64,000 bases of DNA from positions 68,613 to 132,612 of the forward strand of contig JBLIDT010000008.1 in assembly GCA_047632755.1 (NCBI GenBank). Direction: 5' to 3'. This document shows positions 17,651 through 27,344 of this stretch, piece by piece; the first letter of the stretch is position 1; every line of letters begins with the position of its first letter. Below the pieces are notes generated by a model, which saw nothing but the letters and a program-made list of their open reading frames with translations, did no database searches and was not told the origin of the DNA. The stretch is from JAKVAV01 sp047632755 (GTDB taxonomy: Bacteria > Bacteroidota > Bacteroidia > Flavobacteriales_D > Cryomorphaceae). Both the position numbers and the translations under genes were made by a program.

Positions 17651-18757
17651 ATGACAAGAGAAGAGGCGAATGGGCTTTATACGTTCAAGAGAAAAGTTTT
17701 GAGTAAAGGCTTTTTTGGAAAGATTGATAAAATTGAGCTGGCTTCATGCTGCTTGGAATTTTACATCGAATTTTTAGGATTGCCAATTCCCAAGGTCTTT
17801 ATCAGTGCCGGACCAAATGAGGCTATTGAGATGTTAAATCACCTTGTGGGTGTTTCTCAATCAGAGAAGCACATAGAGGTCATGGAATTCGCAAGTCATT
17901 TCAATAGCTGCTCAATCCGCAAAGAGATAGACCGTGTGGTTTTTGAACAAGCGAAGGCTTCAAAAGAGCTGCTCAAAAAGAGATTAGGTAAAGAGCACTT
18001 TAGCGAAGTTCGTAACATTTTGTTTCGCGATTTGAACTTTCAATTCTCACAGTCTGTTTACCAAGTCATTGAGAGAAGTTTTTATCACAGTTTAAAAGGA
18101 AGGGATACGGCAATGACGGAGTTTTCAGCACACCCTTCTTTTGCCGATCGGGATTGGCTCAATTTCCATCTCGGGTGTTCAGCTGTTTTTGAAACCAAGC
18201 AGGTCTTATCAACTGGCTATTCTAGGTTCGTAAATTCAGGCTTATTCTGTGGATACTTCTACAAAGAGTTCGCTATTCTAGTGCCTATGCCCGAATGTTT
18301 GAGCAAAAACGAAAACCTCGTTTTGCATCATGAAGATGCGGCAGCTGTGAGCTGGGGTGACGGGACGAGCCTAGCGTATTGGAACGGAGTTGAAGTGCCA
18401 CAAAACCTTGTTTGTGACCCTGACAACGTAACGGCAACAGATATTATTAACGAAACCAACGCCGAGGTGCGAAGGTGTTATCAAGAAAAACTGGGCAGTG
18501 AAAAATTCGGCAATCTACTCGGCCTCATCGATCTAGATAAAAAGATAGATCGATTCGGCAATGAGCTAGTCCTTTATCGAACGGAGAAGATCGATAAAGT
18601 GGCAGGCGATTTTATTTATTTCGCCAAAGTCGTATGCCCCTCCACAGGGAGAAATTACTTTCTCTGCGTTCCCCCAGGATTTTCTGGCATTGAGGAGGCA
18701 GTATCATGGACATTTGGCAAAAAGCCAGGCGATTACCGCCCGTCTATCGAGACTTAG
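17651..18757 (+). CDS. DUF6745 family protein
   Basis: 368 residues from ATG 17651; a TTG at 17636 is an alternative start. The C-terminal half carries the family pattern: LHHEDAAAVSWGDGTSLAYW then NGVEVP, next TATDIINETNAEVRR, a copy of IDRFGNELVLYR, and a final FLCVPPGFSGIEEAVSWTFG with YRPSIET. The N-terminal half is helical with no recognisable domain. No signal peptide or membrane helix, so probably cytoplasmic. Biochemical role unknown. It forms an operon with the small RQGDVLL gene and its stop overlaps the convergent typA stop. Confidence 0.75.
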   Translation: MTREEANGLYTFKRKVLSKGFFGKIDKIELASCCLEFYIEFLGLPIPKVFISAGPNEAIEMLNHLVGVSQSEKHIEVMEFASHFNSCSIRKEIDRVVFEQAKASKELLKKRLGKEHFSEVRNILFRDLNFQFSQSVYQVIERSFYHSLKGRDTAMTEFSAHPSFADRDWLNFHLGCSAVFETKQVLSTGYSRFVNSGLFCGYFYKEFAILVPMPECLSKNENLVLHHEDAAAVSWGDGTSLAYWNGVEVPQNLVCDPDNVTATDIINETNAEVRRCYQEKLGSEKFGNLLGLIDLDKKIDRFGNELVLYRTEKIDKVAGDFIYFAKVVCPSTGRNYFLCVPPGFSGIEEAVSWTFGKKPGDYRPSIET

Positions 18758-20559
18758 GCAAACGTTTTCCCCGATCTTTTGCGGTCTTGTTCTTTCAAGT
18801 GAACCTTTCGAATTCGAAGTGATAGCGGAGTTGCCTCAACGTATTCATCCCCTTGAATATATTCTAAAGCTTCTTCCAATGAGAACTTAACTGGTGGAGC
18901 AATTTTCAACTTATCATCTGCTCCTGAGCTACGCATGTTAGACATTTTCTTTGTCTTGGTAACGTTGATCGTTAGATCTCCAGGGCGGGTGTTTTCGCCA
19001 ATTACTTGTCCTTCGTAAATTTCCTCGTTCGGATCGACAAAGAATTTACCTCTGTCCTGCAGGTTGTTTAGAGAATAAGGGATAGCCTTACCCAATTCCA
19101 TGCTTATCAAAGAGCCGTTTTGTCTTCCGCCAATGTCACCTTTCATTGGTTCAAAACCAGTAAAGCGGTGTGTCATTATGGCTTCACCTGAAGTGGCAGT
19201 CATAAGGTAAGTTCTCAAACCAATGATTCCACGAGAAGGAATATTGAATTCCAAAACCATCCTTTCTCCTTTTGGATTCATTGAGGTCATTTCTCCCTTT
19301 CGGAAATTTACTTGCTCAATCGCTTTTCCAGAATAAGAATCTGGTAGATCGATGCGTAAATCTTCCATTGGCTCGCACTTTCTACCATCAATTTCTTTGA
19401 TGATTACTCTTGGCTGGCCAATCTGAAGTTCATAACCTTCTCTTCTCATCGTTTCGACCAGAACAGAGATGTGAAGAACTCCACGTCCAAAGACTCTAAA
19501 AGAATCGCCCTTCTCAGCTGGCTCGACTTTTAAAGCCAAATTCTTTTCAAGCTCTTTCTTTAATCGCTCTTTCAGGTGATTTGAAGTAACGTATTTACCC
19601 TCTTTTCCGAAGAAAGGAGAATCATTGATGGTGAAGAGCATACTCATTGTAGGCTCATCAATATCAATGGTAGGGAGTGCTTCTTGCTGATCAGCATCCG
19701 AAATAGTATCACCTATTTCGAAGTTTTCGATTCCCGCAAGTGCGCAGATATCACCCGAGAATACTTCGGGCACTTTTCTCTTTTGAAGACCTTCAAAAAC
19801 GTAGACCTCTTTCACATTTCCTTTGGGTGCAGTGCCATCTCTTTTCAAGAGAGCAATTCGCTGGTTAGCTTTTATAGTACCTCTTTTCACTTTTCCCACG
19901 GCAATTCTGCCTAAATATGGAGAGAAGTCCAGAGATGTAACTAACATCTGAAAAGGACCATCCTCTACATGAGGTTCAGGAATTTCTTTGATAATCATGT
20001 CCATGAGTGAAGTAATGTTGTCCGTTGGATTTTTCCAATCTTCACTCATCCAATTGTTTTTCGCACTACCGTAGATAGTTTGAAAATCAAGTTGCTCCTC
20101 AGTGGCTTCCAAATCAAACATCAAATCGAAAACAGCCTCATGTACTTCATCAGGAGTACAATTTTCCTTGTCAACTTTATTGACCACCACAATAGGCTTC
20201 AGTCCAGCGTTTAGTGCTTTTTCCAGAACAAATCGAGTTTGAGGCATCGGTCCTTCGAAGGCATCTACTAAAAGTAGAACTCCATCAGCCATATTCATGA
20301 CTCGTTCTACCTCACCACCAAAATCACTGTGACCAGGAGTATCAATGATATTGATCTTGTATCCCTTGTACATCACGGAAACATTCTTCGCCAGAATCGT
20401 AATTCCACGCTCTCTTTCTAAGTCGTTGGAATCCATAATGAGATCCCCTGGTTTTTCGTGTTCCCCAAAAATCTGACCCAATTGAATCATTTTGTCAACG
20501 AGGGTAGTTTTACCGTGATCAACGTGGGCAATAATGGCAATGTTTCTGATTAAACTCAT
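18754..20559 (-). CDS. typA: Translational GTPase TypA/BipA
   Basis: Ribosome-associated GTPase of the EF-G/LepA group, involved in ribosome assembly and stress or cold adaptation. It has 601 residues from ATG 20559. The P-loop AHVDHGKTT is at 11-19, followed by DTPGHSDFGGEV and NKVDKE (G3 and G4). The C-terminal BipA-specific domain is complete, ending with a basic tail (RKVHLKEQDRKRSGKTFA). It has its own -7 element (20584-20591). Confidence 0.96.
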   Translation of the reverse strand: MSLIRNIAIIAHVDHGKTTLVDKMIQLGQIFGEHEKPGDLIMDSNDLERERGITILAKNVSVMYKGYKINIIDTPGHSDFGGEVERVMNMADGVLLLVDAFEGPMPQTRFVLEKALNAGLKPIVVVNKVDKENCTPDEVHEAVFDLMFDLEATEEQLDFQTIYGSAKNNWMSEDWKNPTDNITSLMDMIIKEIPEPHVEDGPFQMLVTSLDFSPYLGRIAVGKVKRGTIKANQRIALLKRDGTAPKGNVKEVYVFEGLQKRKVPEVFSGDICALAGIENFEIGDTISDADQQEALPTIDIDEPTMSMLFTINDSPFFGKEGKYVTSNHLKERLKKELEKNLALKVEPAEKGDSFRVFGRGVLHISVLVETMRREGYELQIGQPRVIIKEIDGRKCEPMEDLRIDLPDSYSGKAIEQVNFRKGEMTSMNPKGERMVLEFNIPSRGIIGLRTYLMTATSGEAIMTHRFTGFEPMKGDIGGRQNGSLISMELGKAIPYSLNNLQDRGKFFVDPNEEIYEGQVIGENTRPGDLTINVTKTKKMSNMRSSGADDKLKIAPPVKFSLEEALEYIQGDEYVEATPLSLRIRKVHLKEQDRKRSGKTFA

Positions 20560-20583
20560 GATGACTGTTTCTGAAATTGGCTG

Positions 20584-20591
20584 CAAAGGTA
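20584..20591 (-). promoter_or_regulatory. -7 element for typA
   Basis: Minus-strand TACCTTTG, exact TANNTTTG, 24 nt before the typA ATG. A TTG 22 nt further upstream falls at the T-tract of the neighbouring terminator, so the two signals may overlap. Confidence 0.6.
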
Positions 20592-20614
20592 CGCTTTACT
20601 TTTGCGTATAGGAC

Positions 20615-20646
20615 AAAAAAAATCCCACCCAAGAAGGGTGGGATTT
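20615..20646 (-). terminator. Intrinsic terminator of the ice-binding-like gene
   Basis: Perfect 11-bp stem (AAATCCCACCC/GGGTGGGATTT) with a 5-nt loop, followed on the minus strand by an uninterrupted T run. Confidence 0.92.
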
Positions 20647-20666
20647 AACTAGTTATGTTAAATCGA

Positions 20667-23033
20667 TTAGTTCTTGCTGATCATCAACTTAGTTGCTACA
20701 ACTCCTTTGTTCGTTGTCAACTTGTAGATGTAGATTCCATCAGGAAGATCTGTTGCTTCAATTTGAAGACTGTATGTCAGTCCTGCAACGGCTTCTTGAC
20801 TGAAAACAACCTGCTGTGTTCTTCCGTCGAGGTCAATTAATTCGATAGATGTGAATCCATCTTGCATCACTTCAAAGTTGATGTTTGAAGTTCCTTTAGT
20901 TGGATTCGGGTATGTGTTTAGAACGGCAGGAATATTCTTTGCAAGAGCAGAAGCTTTCGCTGCATCAGCGTCAACTGCTTCTTGCAACTCAGCAATATCT
21001 GGTCTACTAATGCAACCAGCGGCCATATCTCCAGCTCCAAGTTGGATGTCAATGCCAAGTGACTTAGCCATTAACACTCCCGTTTTAGGATCAACTAAGT
21101 TGAGCTCGAAGCTCCCTAAGCTTGAAACGATGTATGTTCCATCTGCTAGCCTCGCAGCTCCAGTTATATCTGCAAGACCAGGTGCGAAAGTTGACCCACT
21201 GTCCGAAAGATTTAGGAACGCACCATTGAATCGGTTGGCGATCCAAAGATCACCATTTTGATCGAAGACCAAATCACCACCACTTACTTCTGTCTCAGCG
21301 TATATTGCCGCTTCACCATTTACAGGATTAACTTGATAAACAGTGTTGGTAGCGGATGATGCTACAAAAAGAAATCCAGTATTGGGATCTACTGCTGCTT
21401 GTGGTGTGTTCGTTACTTCTATGCCATTGTAAGTGATTTGAATTGGCACAGTACTGTTTCCAGTTAAAGGATCGTAAATACTGAACTTACCGTGAAGATT
21501 AGCCACTGCATAAATCTCTCCGTCTCTTCCTAATGCAATGTGTAAACCTTCTTCAAAGTCTCCTACTTGAATTAGAGAGGCTGAATCACCTTCAATAATT
21601 ACTTCGTACAAATCTGTACCCTTACCCTCTTCAGGGAGATTGGTGAGGTAGATTTTATATTCATCGCATAGTTCACAGGCTGGGTCATTATAAACTATAC
21701 CTGTACTAAACCCAATTGCTCCAGCTGTAGAAAGCATTCTTCCTTCTACGCTTGCATTTGCTCCTGCAGTGCAGGCTCCTCCATGAGAAATAAGTGTTCC
21801 CTTCATGTAACTAAAAGTTCCTACAGAAACAGCACCTGTGGGAACTCCAGCGCCACCAATCCAAAAAACATTGCATTGTTTCGCTCCATTTGTCAAAATT
21901 ACTCTTGATTGTGCCGCTACAGAAAATGCTCCTGCGAACTTAAAAACAAACATTGCATCGGGATCGTTTTCAGCATCTAAAATGACAGTTCCTGCTAAAG
22001 ATCCTGCTCCTGCTATAAAATAAACTCCAGCAGTTACCGTTTCTCCAGATCCAAAAGCTGGCGGGTGAGCAAGGTCCGTATTTGGGATGGTCATGATTTG
22101 AGCGTAGGCGTTATTTAAATCCAGCACGGCTTGAGCTGTCGTAAGGCCTGTAGGAAAAAATTCTCCAATATTAGTTGAAGTAGCAAAACCACTTACGGCG
22201 CCTCCATTTGAACCAATATCGCCGATAATACCCGATGTAGCAGCATTTGCTACAGCACCAGCGGTTGTGAAAAGTGCGTAATTTTTAATGCTTCCTAAAA
22301 CATCAAGCAGTGGATTAGGAAAATCTTGCCCGGAACATTTGATTGGAATGGTGATAAGGCTATCGGGCATCTCTGCCACACAACCAGCTGCAATAGTTAT
22401 TGCTCCTTCTGAGCTCAAGAGCCTTCCTTGAATAGTACTACCTACACCAAGAGTAACAGCTCCTGGGTGCGCAAATAAAGTTCCTTTAATGACACAATCA
22501 GTCGCTACAGAAATGGCTCCTTGAGCAATCCAAAAAACATTAGATGCTCTTGCTCCATTAATTAAAGAGATTGATGAACCCGCTCCCACGGTAAATGCTC
22601 CTTCAAACTTCATTATAAAAATAGCGTCAGAATCCCCTTCTCCATCAAGGATAAGAGCTCCAGCTATAGATCCTGCCCCACCTATAGAGTAAACGCCAGG
22701 GGAAATGGTTTCTCCACTTCCAAATGCTGGGAGATGAGTGCCAGGATGAGTAACAAAAACGTCGTCAAGGTGAATATATATCCTCATCAAATCTATTCGA
22801 GACCTAACCGTGTTAGCGTTATTGTTGTTCACCGCATTAAAACCGCCACCGCTAACTATCCCAGCATTGGTTCCAGCATCACCTGTTACTGTTCCGCCAT
22901 TAGTAATGGCTCCTACTCCTGCAAAAGCCGTGTATGGGAAAAGCGTTTCTAAGTTAAGTGTTTGACTAAAGATAAGAGTTGGTGAGAATAAGAGCAGAGC
23001 ACCTAAGACTGCGGTTTTATATTTTTTGATCAT
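20667..23033 (-). CDS. Secreted tandem ice-binding-like (DUF3494) protein with T9SS sorting domain
   Basis: 788 residues with a signal peptide cleaved near residue 24 (LIFSQ). Two DUF3494 domains follow (about 30-225 and 245-455); each shows the signature AFGSGET, then PGVY, AGAL/AGTVILD, a GAFTVGAGS-type segment, NVFWI and a GTLFAHPGA/GTLISHGGA strand. Residues 460-700 look like a beta-propeller with NGDLWIANRFNG and DGTYIVSS blades. The last 75 residues are a T9SS type A sorting domain (NTYPNPTKGTSNINF ... KLMISKN). DUF3494 proteins bind ice, but ice activity is not guaranteed by the fold. The protein should be exported and surface-bound or released. Confidence 0.88.
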   Translation of the reverse strand: MIKKYKTAVLGALLLFSPTLIFSQTLNLETLFPYTAFAGVGAITNGGTVTGDAGTNAGIVSGGGFNAVNNNNANTVRSRIDLMRIYIHLDDVFVTHPGTHLPAFGSGETISPGVYSIGGAGSIAGALILDGEGDSDAIFIMKFEGAFTVGAGSSISLINGARASNVFWIAQGAISVATDCVIKGTLFAHPGAVTLGVGSTIQGRLLSSEGAITIAAGCVAEMPDSLITIPIKCSGQDFPNPLLDVLGSIKNYALFTTAGAVANAATSGIIGDIGSNGGAVSGFATSTNIGEFFPTGLTTAQAVLDLNNAYAQIMTIPNTDLAHPPAFGSGETVTAGVYFIAGAGSLAGTVILDAENDPDAMFVFKFAGAFSVAAQSRVILTNGAKQCNVFWIGGAGVPTGAVSVGTFSYMKGTLISHGGACTAGANASVEGRMLSTAGAIGFSTGIVYNDPACELCDEYKIYLTNLPEEGKGTDLYEVIIEGDSASLIQVGDFEEGLHIALGRDGEIYAVANLHGKFSIYDPLTGNSTVPIQITYNGIEVTNTPQAAVDPNTGFLFVASSATNTVYQVNPVNGEAAIYAETEVSGGDLVFDQNGDLWIANRFNGAFLNLSDSGSTFAPGLADITGAARLADGTYIVSSLGSFELNLVDPKTGVLMAKSLGIDIQLGAGDMAAGCISRPDIAELQEAVDADAAKASALAKNIPAVLNTYPNPTKGTSNINFEVMQDGFTSIELIDLDGRTQQVVFSQEAVAGLTYSLQIEATDLPDGIYIYKLTTNKGVVATKLMISKN

Positions 23034-23199
23034 GATGTAGCTGTTTGTATTTGACTTATATGGAGTATTCAGGTCGCAATATTTTTGTACCTGTAATAAA
23101 TGTGTTCACGACAATGTGACGAATCAATTAAATTTAATACTGTCTGGGTTTCACTAAAGTTGGTCCACTTGTTTCGTTTGGAACTGCCCACTCGTTTTA

Positions 23200-23310
23200 T
23201 AGGGTAATTCCTTCCTGGTGTTGTTCTCTTAATTCTTGGAGAACCGAGAACTGACGCGAAGCGTTTCGTTCTCTTAGGTTTTTAAGGAATGGCGCTTGTG
23301 TGTCGCCTTA
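23200..23310. other. Nested-palindrome region, possible structured RNA
   Basis: Inside the 574-nt gap upstream of the ice-binding-like gene. ATTCCTT (23207-23213) pairs with AAGGAAT (23284-23290) and encloses two hairpins: GTTCTC/GAGAAC (23223-23244) and GAGAAC/GTTCTC (23246-23273), the second with an inner GACGC/GCGTT stem. A further GGCG/CGCC hairpin follows. The direction of transcription is not evident. The rest of the gap shows no convincing gene. Confidence 0.35.
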
Positions 23311-23577
23311 GGCTGCTAATGCAGGGTACTATTTCTTCATGAGTGGATTTTTGATAAAACTTATGGTTAGTGCATCCTTTTGTGAAAACTTCGTTACAAA
23401 AAAATCCATGAGATTGATTAATAATTTTGTTACGCTTTTGATCACAACGAATTTGGTTTTATGAGGCACGAAGGTGAGGCCACAAATTGGGGAAGTCAAA
23501 TCATTCGTCGTTAATGTATTGCCATTGGTCGAAAAGTTGACCCTTTTTTTAAATATTACGATGGTTTGCTTAATGGC

Positions 23578-23585
23578 TATCTTTG
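23578..23585 (+). promoter_or_regulatory. -7 element for the SPFH gene
   Basis: TATCTTTG, exact TANNTTTG, 22 nt before the chosen ATG 23608; it supports that start over the TTG at 23566. Confidence 0.55.
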
Positions 23586-23607
23586 GCATTCTAAAAAAAG
23601 AACAAAA

Positions 23608-24555
23608 ATGGTAGCACCAATTATTATAGCGGTAATTTTATTATTAGCTTACCTTGGAGTTTTCACGGTAAAGCAGCAGACGGCCGCTTTAGTAGAAAGA
23701 TTCGGGAGATTCCATAGTGTCAGGAATTCTGGTATTCAGTTTCGAATACCTCTTGTTGACAGAATAGCTGGACGGGTTAACCTTAGAATCCAACAACTCG
23801 ATGTGAATGTAGAAACCAAGACCAAAGACGATGTTTTTGTCAAAATGAAGGTCTCCGTGCAATACTTGGTTTTGCAAGAAAAAATTTACGACGCTTACTA
23901 TCGACTTCAGAACCCCAATGATCAAATAACCTCTTATGTTTTTGATACCGTCAGAGCGGAAGTACCAAAATTGAGATTAGACGACGTTTTCGAGAAAAAG
24001 GATGATGTAGCCATTGCAATAAAACGAGAATTGGCACAAGCCATGAGTGAGTATGGTTATGGAATCATTAAAGCTTTGGTCACGGACATTGATCCAGCGG
24101 AAGAAGTAAAAATTGCCATGAATCGAATAAACGCAGCCGAGCGACAACGTACAGCGGCAGAGTACGAAGGAGAAGCAGAAAGAATAAGAATAGTAGCCAA
24201 AGCCACAGCTGAGGCTGAGAGCAAAAGATTGCAAGGGCGAGGTATTGCCGATCAAAGAAGAGAAATAGCGCGAGGGTTGGAAGATTCGGTGATTGTCTTG
24301 AACAAGGTAGGAATCAATTCTCAAGAGGCCTCTGCTCTAATCGTCGTTACTCAGCACTACGATACGCTTCAATCGGTAAGTGAAAAAAGTAGAAGCAGTT
24401 TGATTTTACTTCCAAACAACCCAAGTGCGGCCAGTAATATGTTGACGGAGTTGACTACCTCGTTTATTGCCGCGAATAAGTTGAAGGAGCTGGAGCAGGA
24501 AGATGATAAGCAGCGGGAAGACGGTAAGCAAAAGCAGCAAAAGCTAGATTCTTAA
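23608..24555 (+). CDS. SPFH/Band 7 (stomatin-like) membrane protein
   Basis: 315 residues from ATG 23608. An N-terminal membrane anchor (APIIIAVILLLAYLGVF, about 3-19) is followed by an SPFH/PHB domain (FGRFHSVRNSGIQFRIPLVD onward) and a long charged coiled coil rich in A/E/R (GEAERIRIVAKATAEAESKR). The last 30 residues are very polar (E/D/K/Q). Such proteins oligomerise into membrane microdomain scaffolds and often regulate proteases; no NfeD partner is adjacent. The 3' end overlaps the convergent gene by 4 bp. Confidence 0.88.
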   Translation: MVAPIIIAVILLLAYLGVFTVKQQTAALVERFGRFHSVRNSGIQFRIPLVDRIAGRVNLRIQQLDVNVETKTKDDVFVKMKVSVQYLVLQEKIYDAYYRLQNPNDQITSYVFDTVRAEVPKLRLDDVFEKKDDVAIAIKRELAQAMSEYGYGIIKALVTDIDPAEEVKIAMNRINAAERQRTAAEYEGEAERIRIVAKATAEAESKRLQGRGIADQRREIARGLEDSVIVLNKVGINSQEASALIVVTQHYDTLQSVSEKSRSSLILLPNNPSAASNMLTELTTSFIAANKLKELEQEDDKQREDGKQKQQKLDS

Positions 24556-27023
24556 ATCTTGACAAAGCGAATTCGATTCTTCTTGCCCCTATTATTAATC
24601 TCCAAGATGTATACTCCGCTTTGCAATTCTTCCACGCCAATTCTGAAGTAGCGTCTGTTATTGTAAACGAATACTCTATCGTCACGAATTAGATTTCCCG
24701 ATGCATCGTAAATGCGGTACTTTATTTCTTGGTCGAATGAATCATTAGAAGTGATGGTTAACAGATCTTCAACAGGATTTGGAGAGATAAATAATTCATC
24801 ACCCTCTGCTAAGCTGCCAAGGGTTCCTTCGCAATCGGGGTAAATGTTTCTGGAATCAGTTGCCTTGAGACCACCTGGGTCGGTAACCTCAATAACCACC
24901 TCGTACCAATAAGTCTCAAAAGGACTGCATCCAGTGGGGTAAATGGTTAACTTTTCTCCATTTCCAGATAAGTAATCTAGGTAGTGGAAATGTGTATTGT
25001 GATGAAGGATATGTATCCAGTCATAGGTCATTTCTGATGGATTACTCTCGTCATCAGTCACCGCCGCAATTAAGTCGAATAGGGTAGGGCCAAAAGTGGA
25101 GTATAACTCGCCTTCCGCAATACTAGAAAAATCTACACTTGGTGGAGTGTTGTTTAGAGAGACAGGAATAATTTGTTCTGAAGCTGCTCCTAATGCGTCC
25201 TCCACTCTCAGGAGAATGGTTTCTGAAGATATATTACCGTTCAAAGGTTCGAAAGTCTTTGTGATTATTTCACCAGTCATTTGAGAGCCATCTTCAAAAG
25301 TCCAGCTGTACGTCAAATCTTGGCCTTCTGGGTCATAACTTTCTGATGCGTCCAGATCAACGACTAAAGTCCCTATGCCATACACCGTGTCTGGAGTTAC
25401 CTCAAGAACCGGTTTGAGATTTCCTCCAAAGCAAATTCGTTTTATTTCTGATGGTGAGATCGTGGTCACATATAAACACTGGTCAAAAGGGCTTTGAGTG
25501 ATGTGGACAACGGGACCAATTGATTCGTTCCAAGTTTCTATTTCCAGTGGCTCGTTTGTCTCATCAAATTTTATCACCCGAAGCCATCCCGAAAAATCTG
25601 CCAGAGTATACCACCCTTGATACTCTTCAGGTATCCCATCTCCTTCCATAAAAACTCCTCCGCTTCCGCTAATACCTGTAAAGCTAGAACCGATTACCCC
25701 TGCATCCTCGACTGAAGTATAGTTGGCCTCTCCGTTCCCATCAAAAGTGGAGGCAGCGGCTATCAACGGCACAATCTCATTGTTTGCGTTAGCAGAATTA
25801 GCAAAACTCAGAGCAGGTCTTTTGTGGACGAAGGTCGTTGTCTCCTCATCTATTGTAAAAGAAGGATCACATGGATTTGGAAAGAAATATTCGTGCTGAA
25901 GATTCTCTTGTAGAATAACATCTTGATAATTCAAGTATTCACTACAAGACGAAGAACCCAAAGGATTGGGAGCGTTCACATTCTTCGTTGAAACATTTGC
26001 ATAAAAGCCATAGCGCATAGGACCTTGGAAAATAGGCCATCCGTAATTCCCACCTGACTCTGTGACAAAGTTTATTTCTTCCCAAACCCAATCACCGACA
26101 TCAGAAAGCACGATAGTTCCTGGAGCACCTGACTCTAAGTTCCCTCCGCCTGTATTTGGCTTAACTGTAAATCTATATGGATTTCTAAAGCCCATTGCCC
26201 AAATTTTGGACCGAGGTGAAGAAGAATTGCTAGCGTCATAAAACGGATTGTTGGGAAGTCCTTCGCCTGTTTCGGGATTGATTCTGAGAATTTTTCCGTT
26301 CAGCCCGTCTAAGTATTGAGCTCGGAAAGCACCAAGCTGCTCTTCTTCCTTGAGAATATTATAATCCAGAGCGATGCTATCGTGAGCGTATGCAGGAAGC
26401 GGCCCCTGTCCATTAAATCCACCTCCAGAAGGAGAACCCACCCAAGTGTTTCCGTCTCCTGTCGATGCAATGAGAGAGCCATCATTACCAAACATCAATT
26501 GACCAACACCATGAGCTGGTGCGCAGATAGGAAGTCCTGTTCCCATTTCATCACCGAGTAATATTTTCCGACTATTATCGAGCAAAACCAGGTTTTCAAG
26601 ATCTATGGTATATCGTGTAATTCTTCCCATAGATACCTTGCTGTCACTCGCGTTAGGGTCATAATCTTCTGTTCCAAAGAATCGTAAATAATGCGTATCG
26701 GCACAATAGAAAAGGTAGATGAAGCCATTCTCCATGAAATTTGGATCCAGTGTCGCTCCTATCATTCCTAAGTCTCCATAAAAAGCGACCTCTTCTGAGA
26801 TATCAATTACAGGAGTATCTTCGACTTGATCATTTGAGATTAACCAAACAGTTCCGTTAAGTCCCCAAACAACGGACAGATTGGTGTCTGCAAATAAGAT
26901 CCCAGCAGCTACATTGAATTGATCATATGCTACCTCTTCTACAAATCCATCGGGATACTGGGCTTGGGCTTTTTGAGAAAGGGTACTGAACACCAGCAGA
27001 CACGAAATCAAAATTCTCATCAT
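24552..27023 (-). CDS. Secreted glucose/sorbosone-dehydrogenase-like protein with PKD and T9SS domains (paralogue A)
   Basis: 823 residues. Signal peptide ends near AQA at 22. Residues 25-520 are a six-bladed GSDH-type propeller (GSLIASTGDGNT, GKILRINPETGEG, AMGFRNPYRFTV, GDWVWEEIN). A PKD domain follows (DASESYDPEGQDLTYSWTF, about 555-620). A region containing HILHHNTHFHYLDYL comes next, then a T9SS sorting domain (FISPNPVEDLL ... NRIRFVKI). PQQ-dependent sugar oxidation is known for some relatives; the active-site His and Arg were not verified, so enzyme activity is inferred only. Divergent paralogue B lies at 27345-29822. Confidence 0.85.
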   Translation of the reverse strand: MMRILISCLLVFSTLSQKAQAQYPDGFVEEVAYDQFNVAAGILFADTNLSVVWGLNGTVWLISNDQVEDTPVIDISEEVAFYGDLGMIGATLDPNFMENGFIYLFYCADTHYLRFFGTEDYDPNASDSKVSMGRITRYTIDLENLVLLDNSRKILLGDEMGTGLPICAPAHGVGQLMFGNDGSLIASTGDGNTWVGSPSGGGFNGQGPLPAYAHDSIALDYNILKEEEQLGAFRAQYLDGLNGKILRINPETGEGLPNNPFYDASNSSSPRSKIWAMGFRNPYRFTVKPNTGGGNLESGAPGTIVLSDVGDWVWEEINFVTESGGNYGWPIFQGPMRYGFYANVSTKNVNAPNPLGSSSCSEYLNYQDVILQENLQHEYFFPNPCDPSFTIDEETTTFVHKRPALSFANSANANNEIVPLIAAASTFDGNGEANYTSVEDAGVIGSSFTGISGSGGVFMEGDGIPEEYQGWYTLADFSGWLRVIKFDETNEPLEIETWNESIGPVVHITQSPFDQCLYVTTISPSEIKRICFGGNLKPVLEVTPDTVYGIGTLVVDLDASESYDPEGQDLTYSWTFEDGSQMTGEIITKTFEPLNGNISSETILLRVEDALGAASEQIIPVSLNNTPPSVDFSSIAEGELYSTFGPTLFDLIAAVTDDESNPSEMTYDWIHILHHNTHFHYLDYLSGNGEKLTIYPTGCSPFETYWYEVVIEVTDPGGLKATDSRNIYPDCEGTLGSLAEGDELFISPNPVEDLLTITSNDSFDQEIKYRIYDASGNLIRDDRVFVYNNRRYFRIGVEELQSGVYILEINNRGKKNRIRFVKI

Positions 27024-27344
27024 AATTTTCTTCTATAACACTAGCGAAACTAAGAATAAGACTTGGTTGGGTCCAAATCAGATTTGCGCTTTTATCCCAA
27101 TTGTGCTAGAATTTTCATTCTGGCCATATTCAAAAGTAATTTTCCTAACTCTCCATTAAATCTTCATGTCAGTTGAAGAGAGCATTCTATAATGCTCCAT
27201 TTTTAAGAATTTCCCTCACGAATGTGGACTCTAGGGTGCCGCTCAGTTTTTTAAATCAGCACGTGAATCTTTTGGATCTCTCTTATGTGAGAAAATTGTT
27301 TGTACAAAACCTGAATTGAAAGGTGTTCATTCTATTTTTGCAGC
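27024..27344. promoter_or_regulatory. Divergent intergenic region between the two dehydrogenase-like paralogues
   Basis: 321 nt without a gene. A -7 element TATTTTTG (27333-27340) lies directly before the plus-strand ATG at 27345, implying a nearly leaderless message. No clear -7 element is seen for the minus-strand gene. No repeat or strong hairpin noticed. Confidence 0.45.

Noticed and set aside
23329..23589. 86-residue minus-strand frame upstream of the SPFH gene
   Set aside because: Low-complexity K/I/F/T composition, no domain, and it overlaps the SPFH promoter; unlikely to be a gene.
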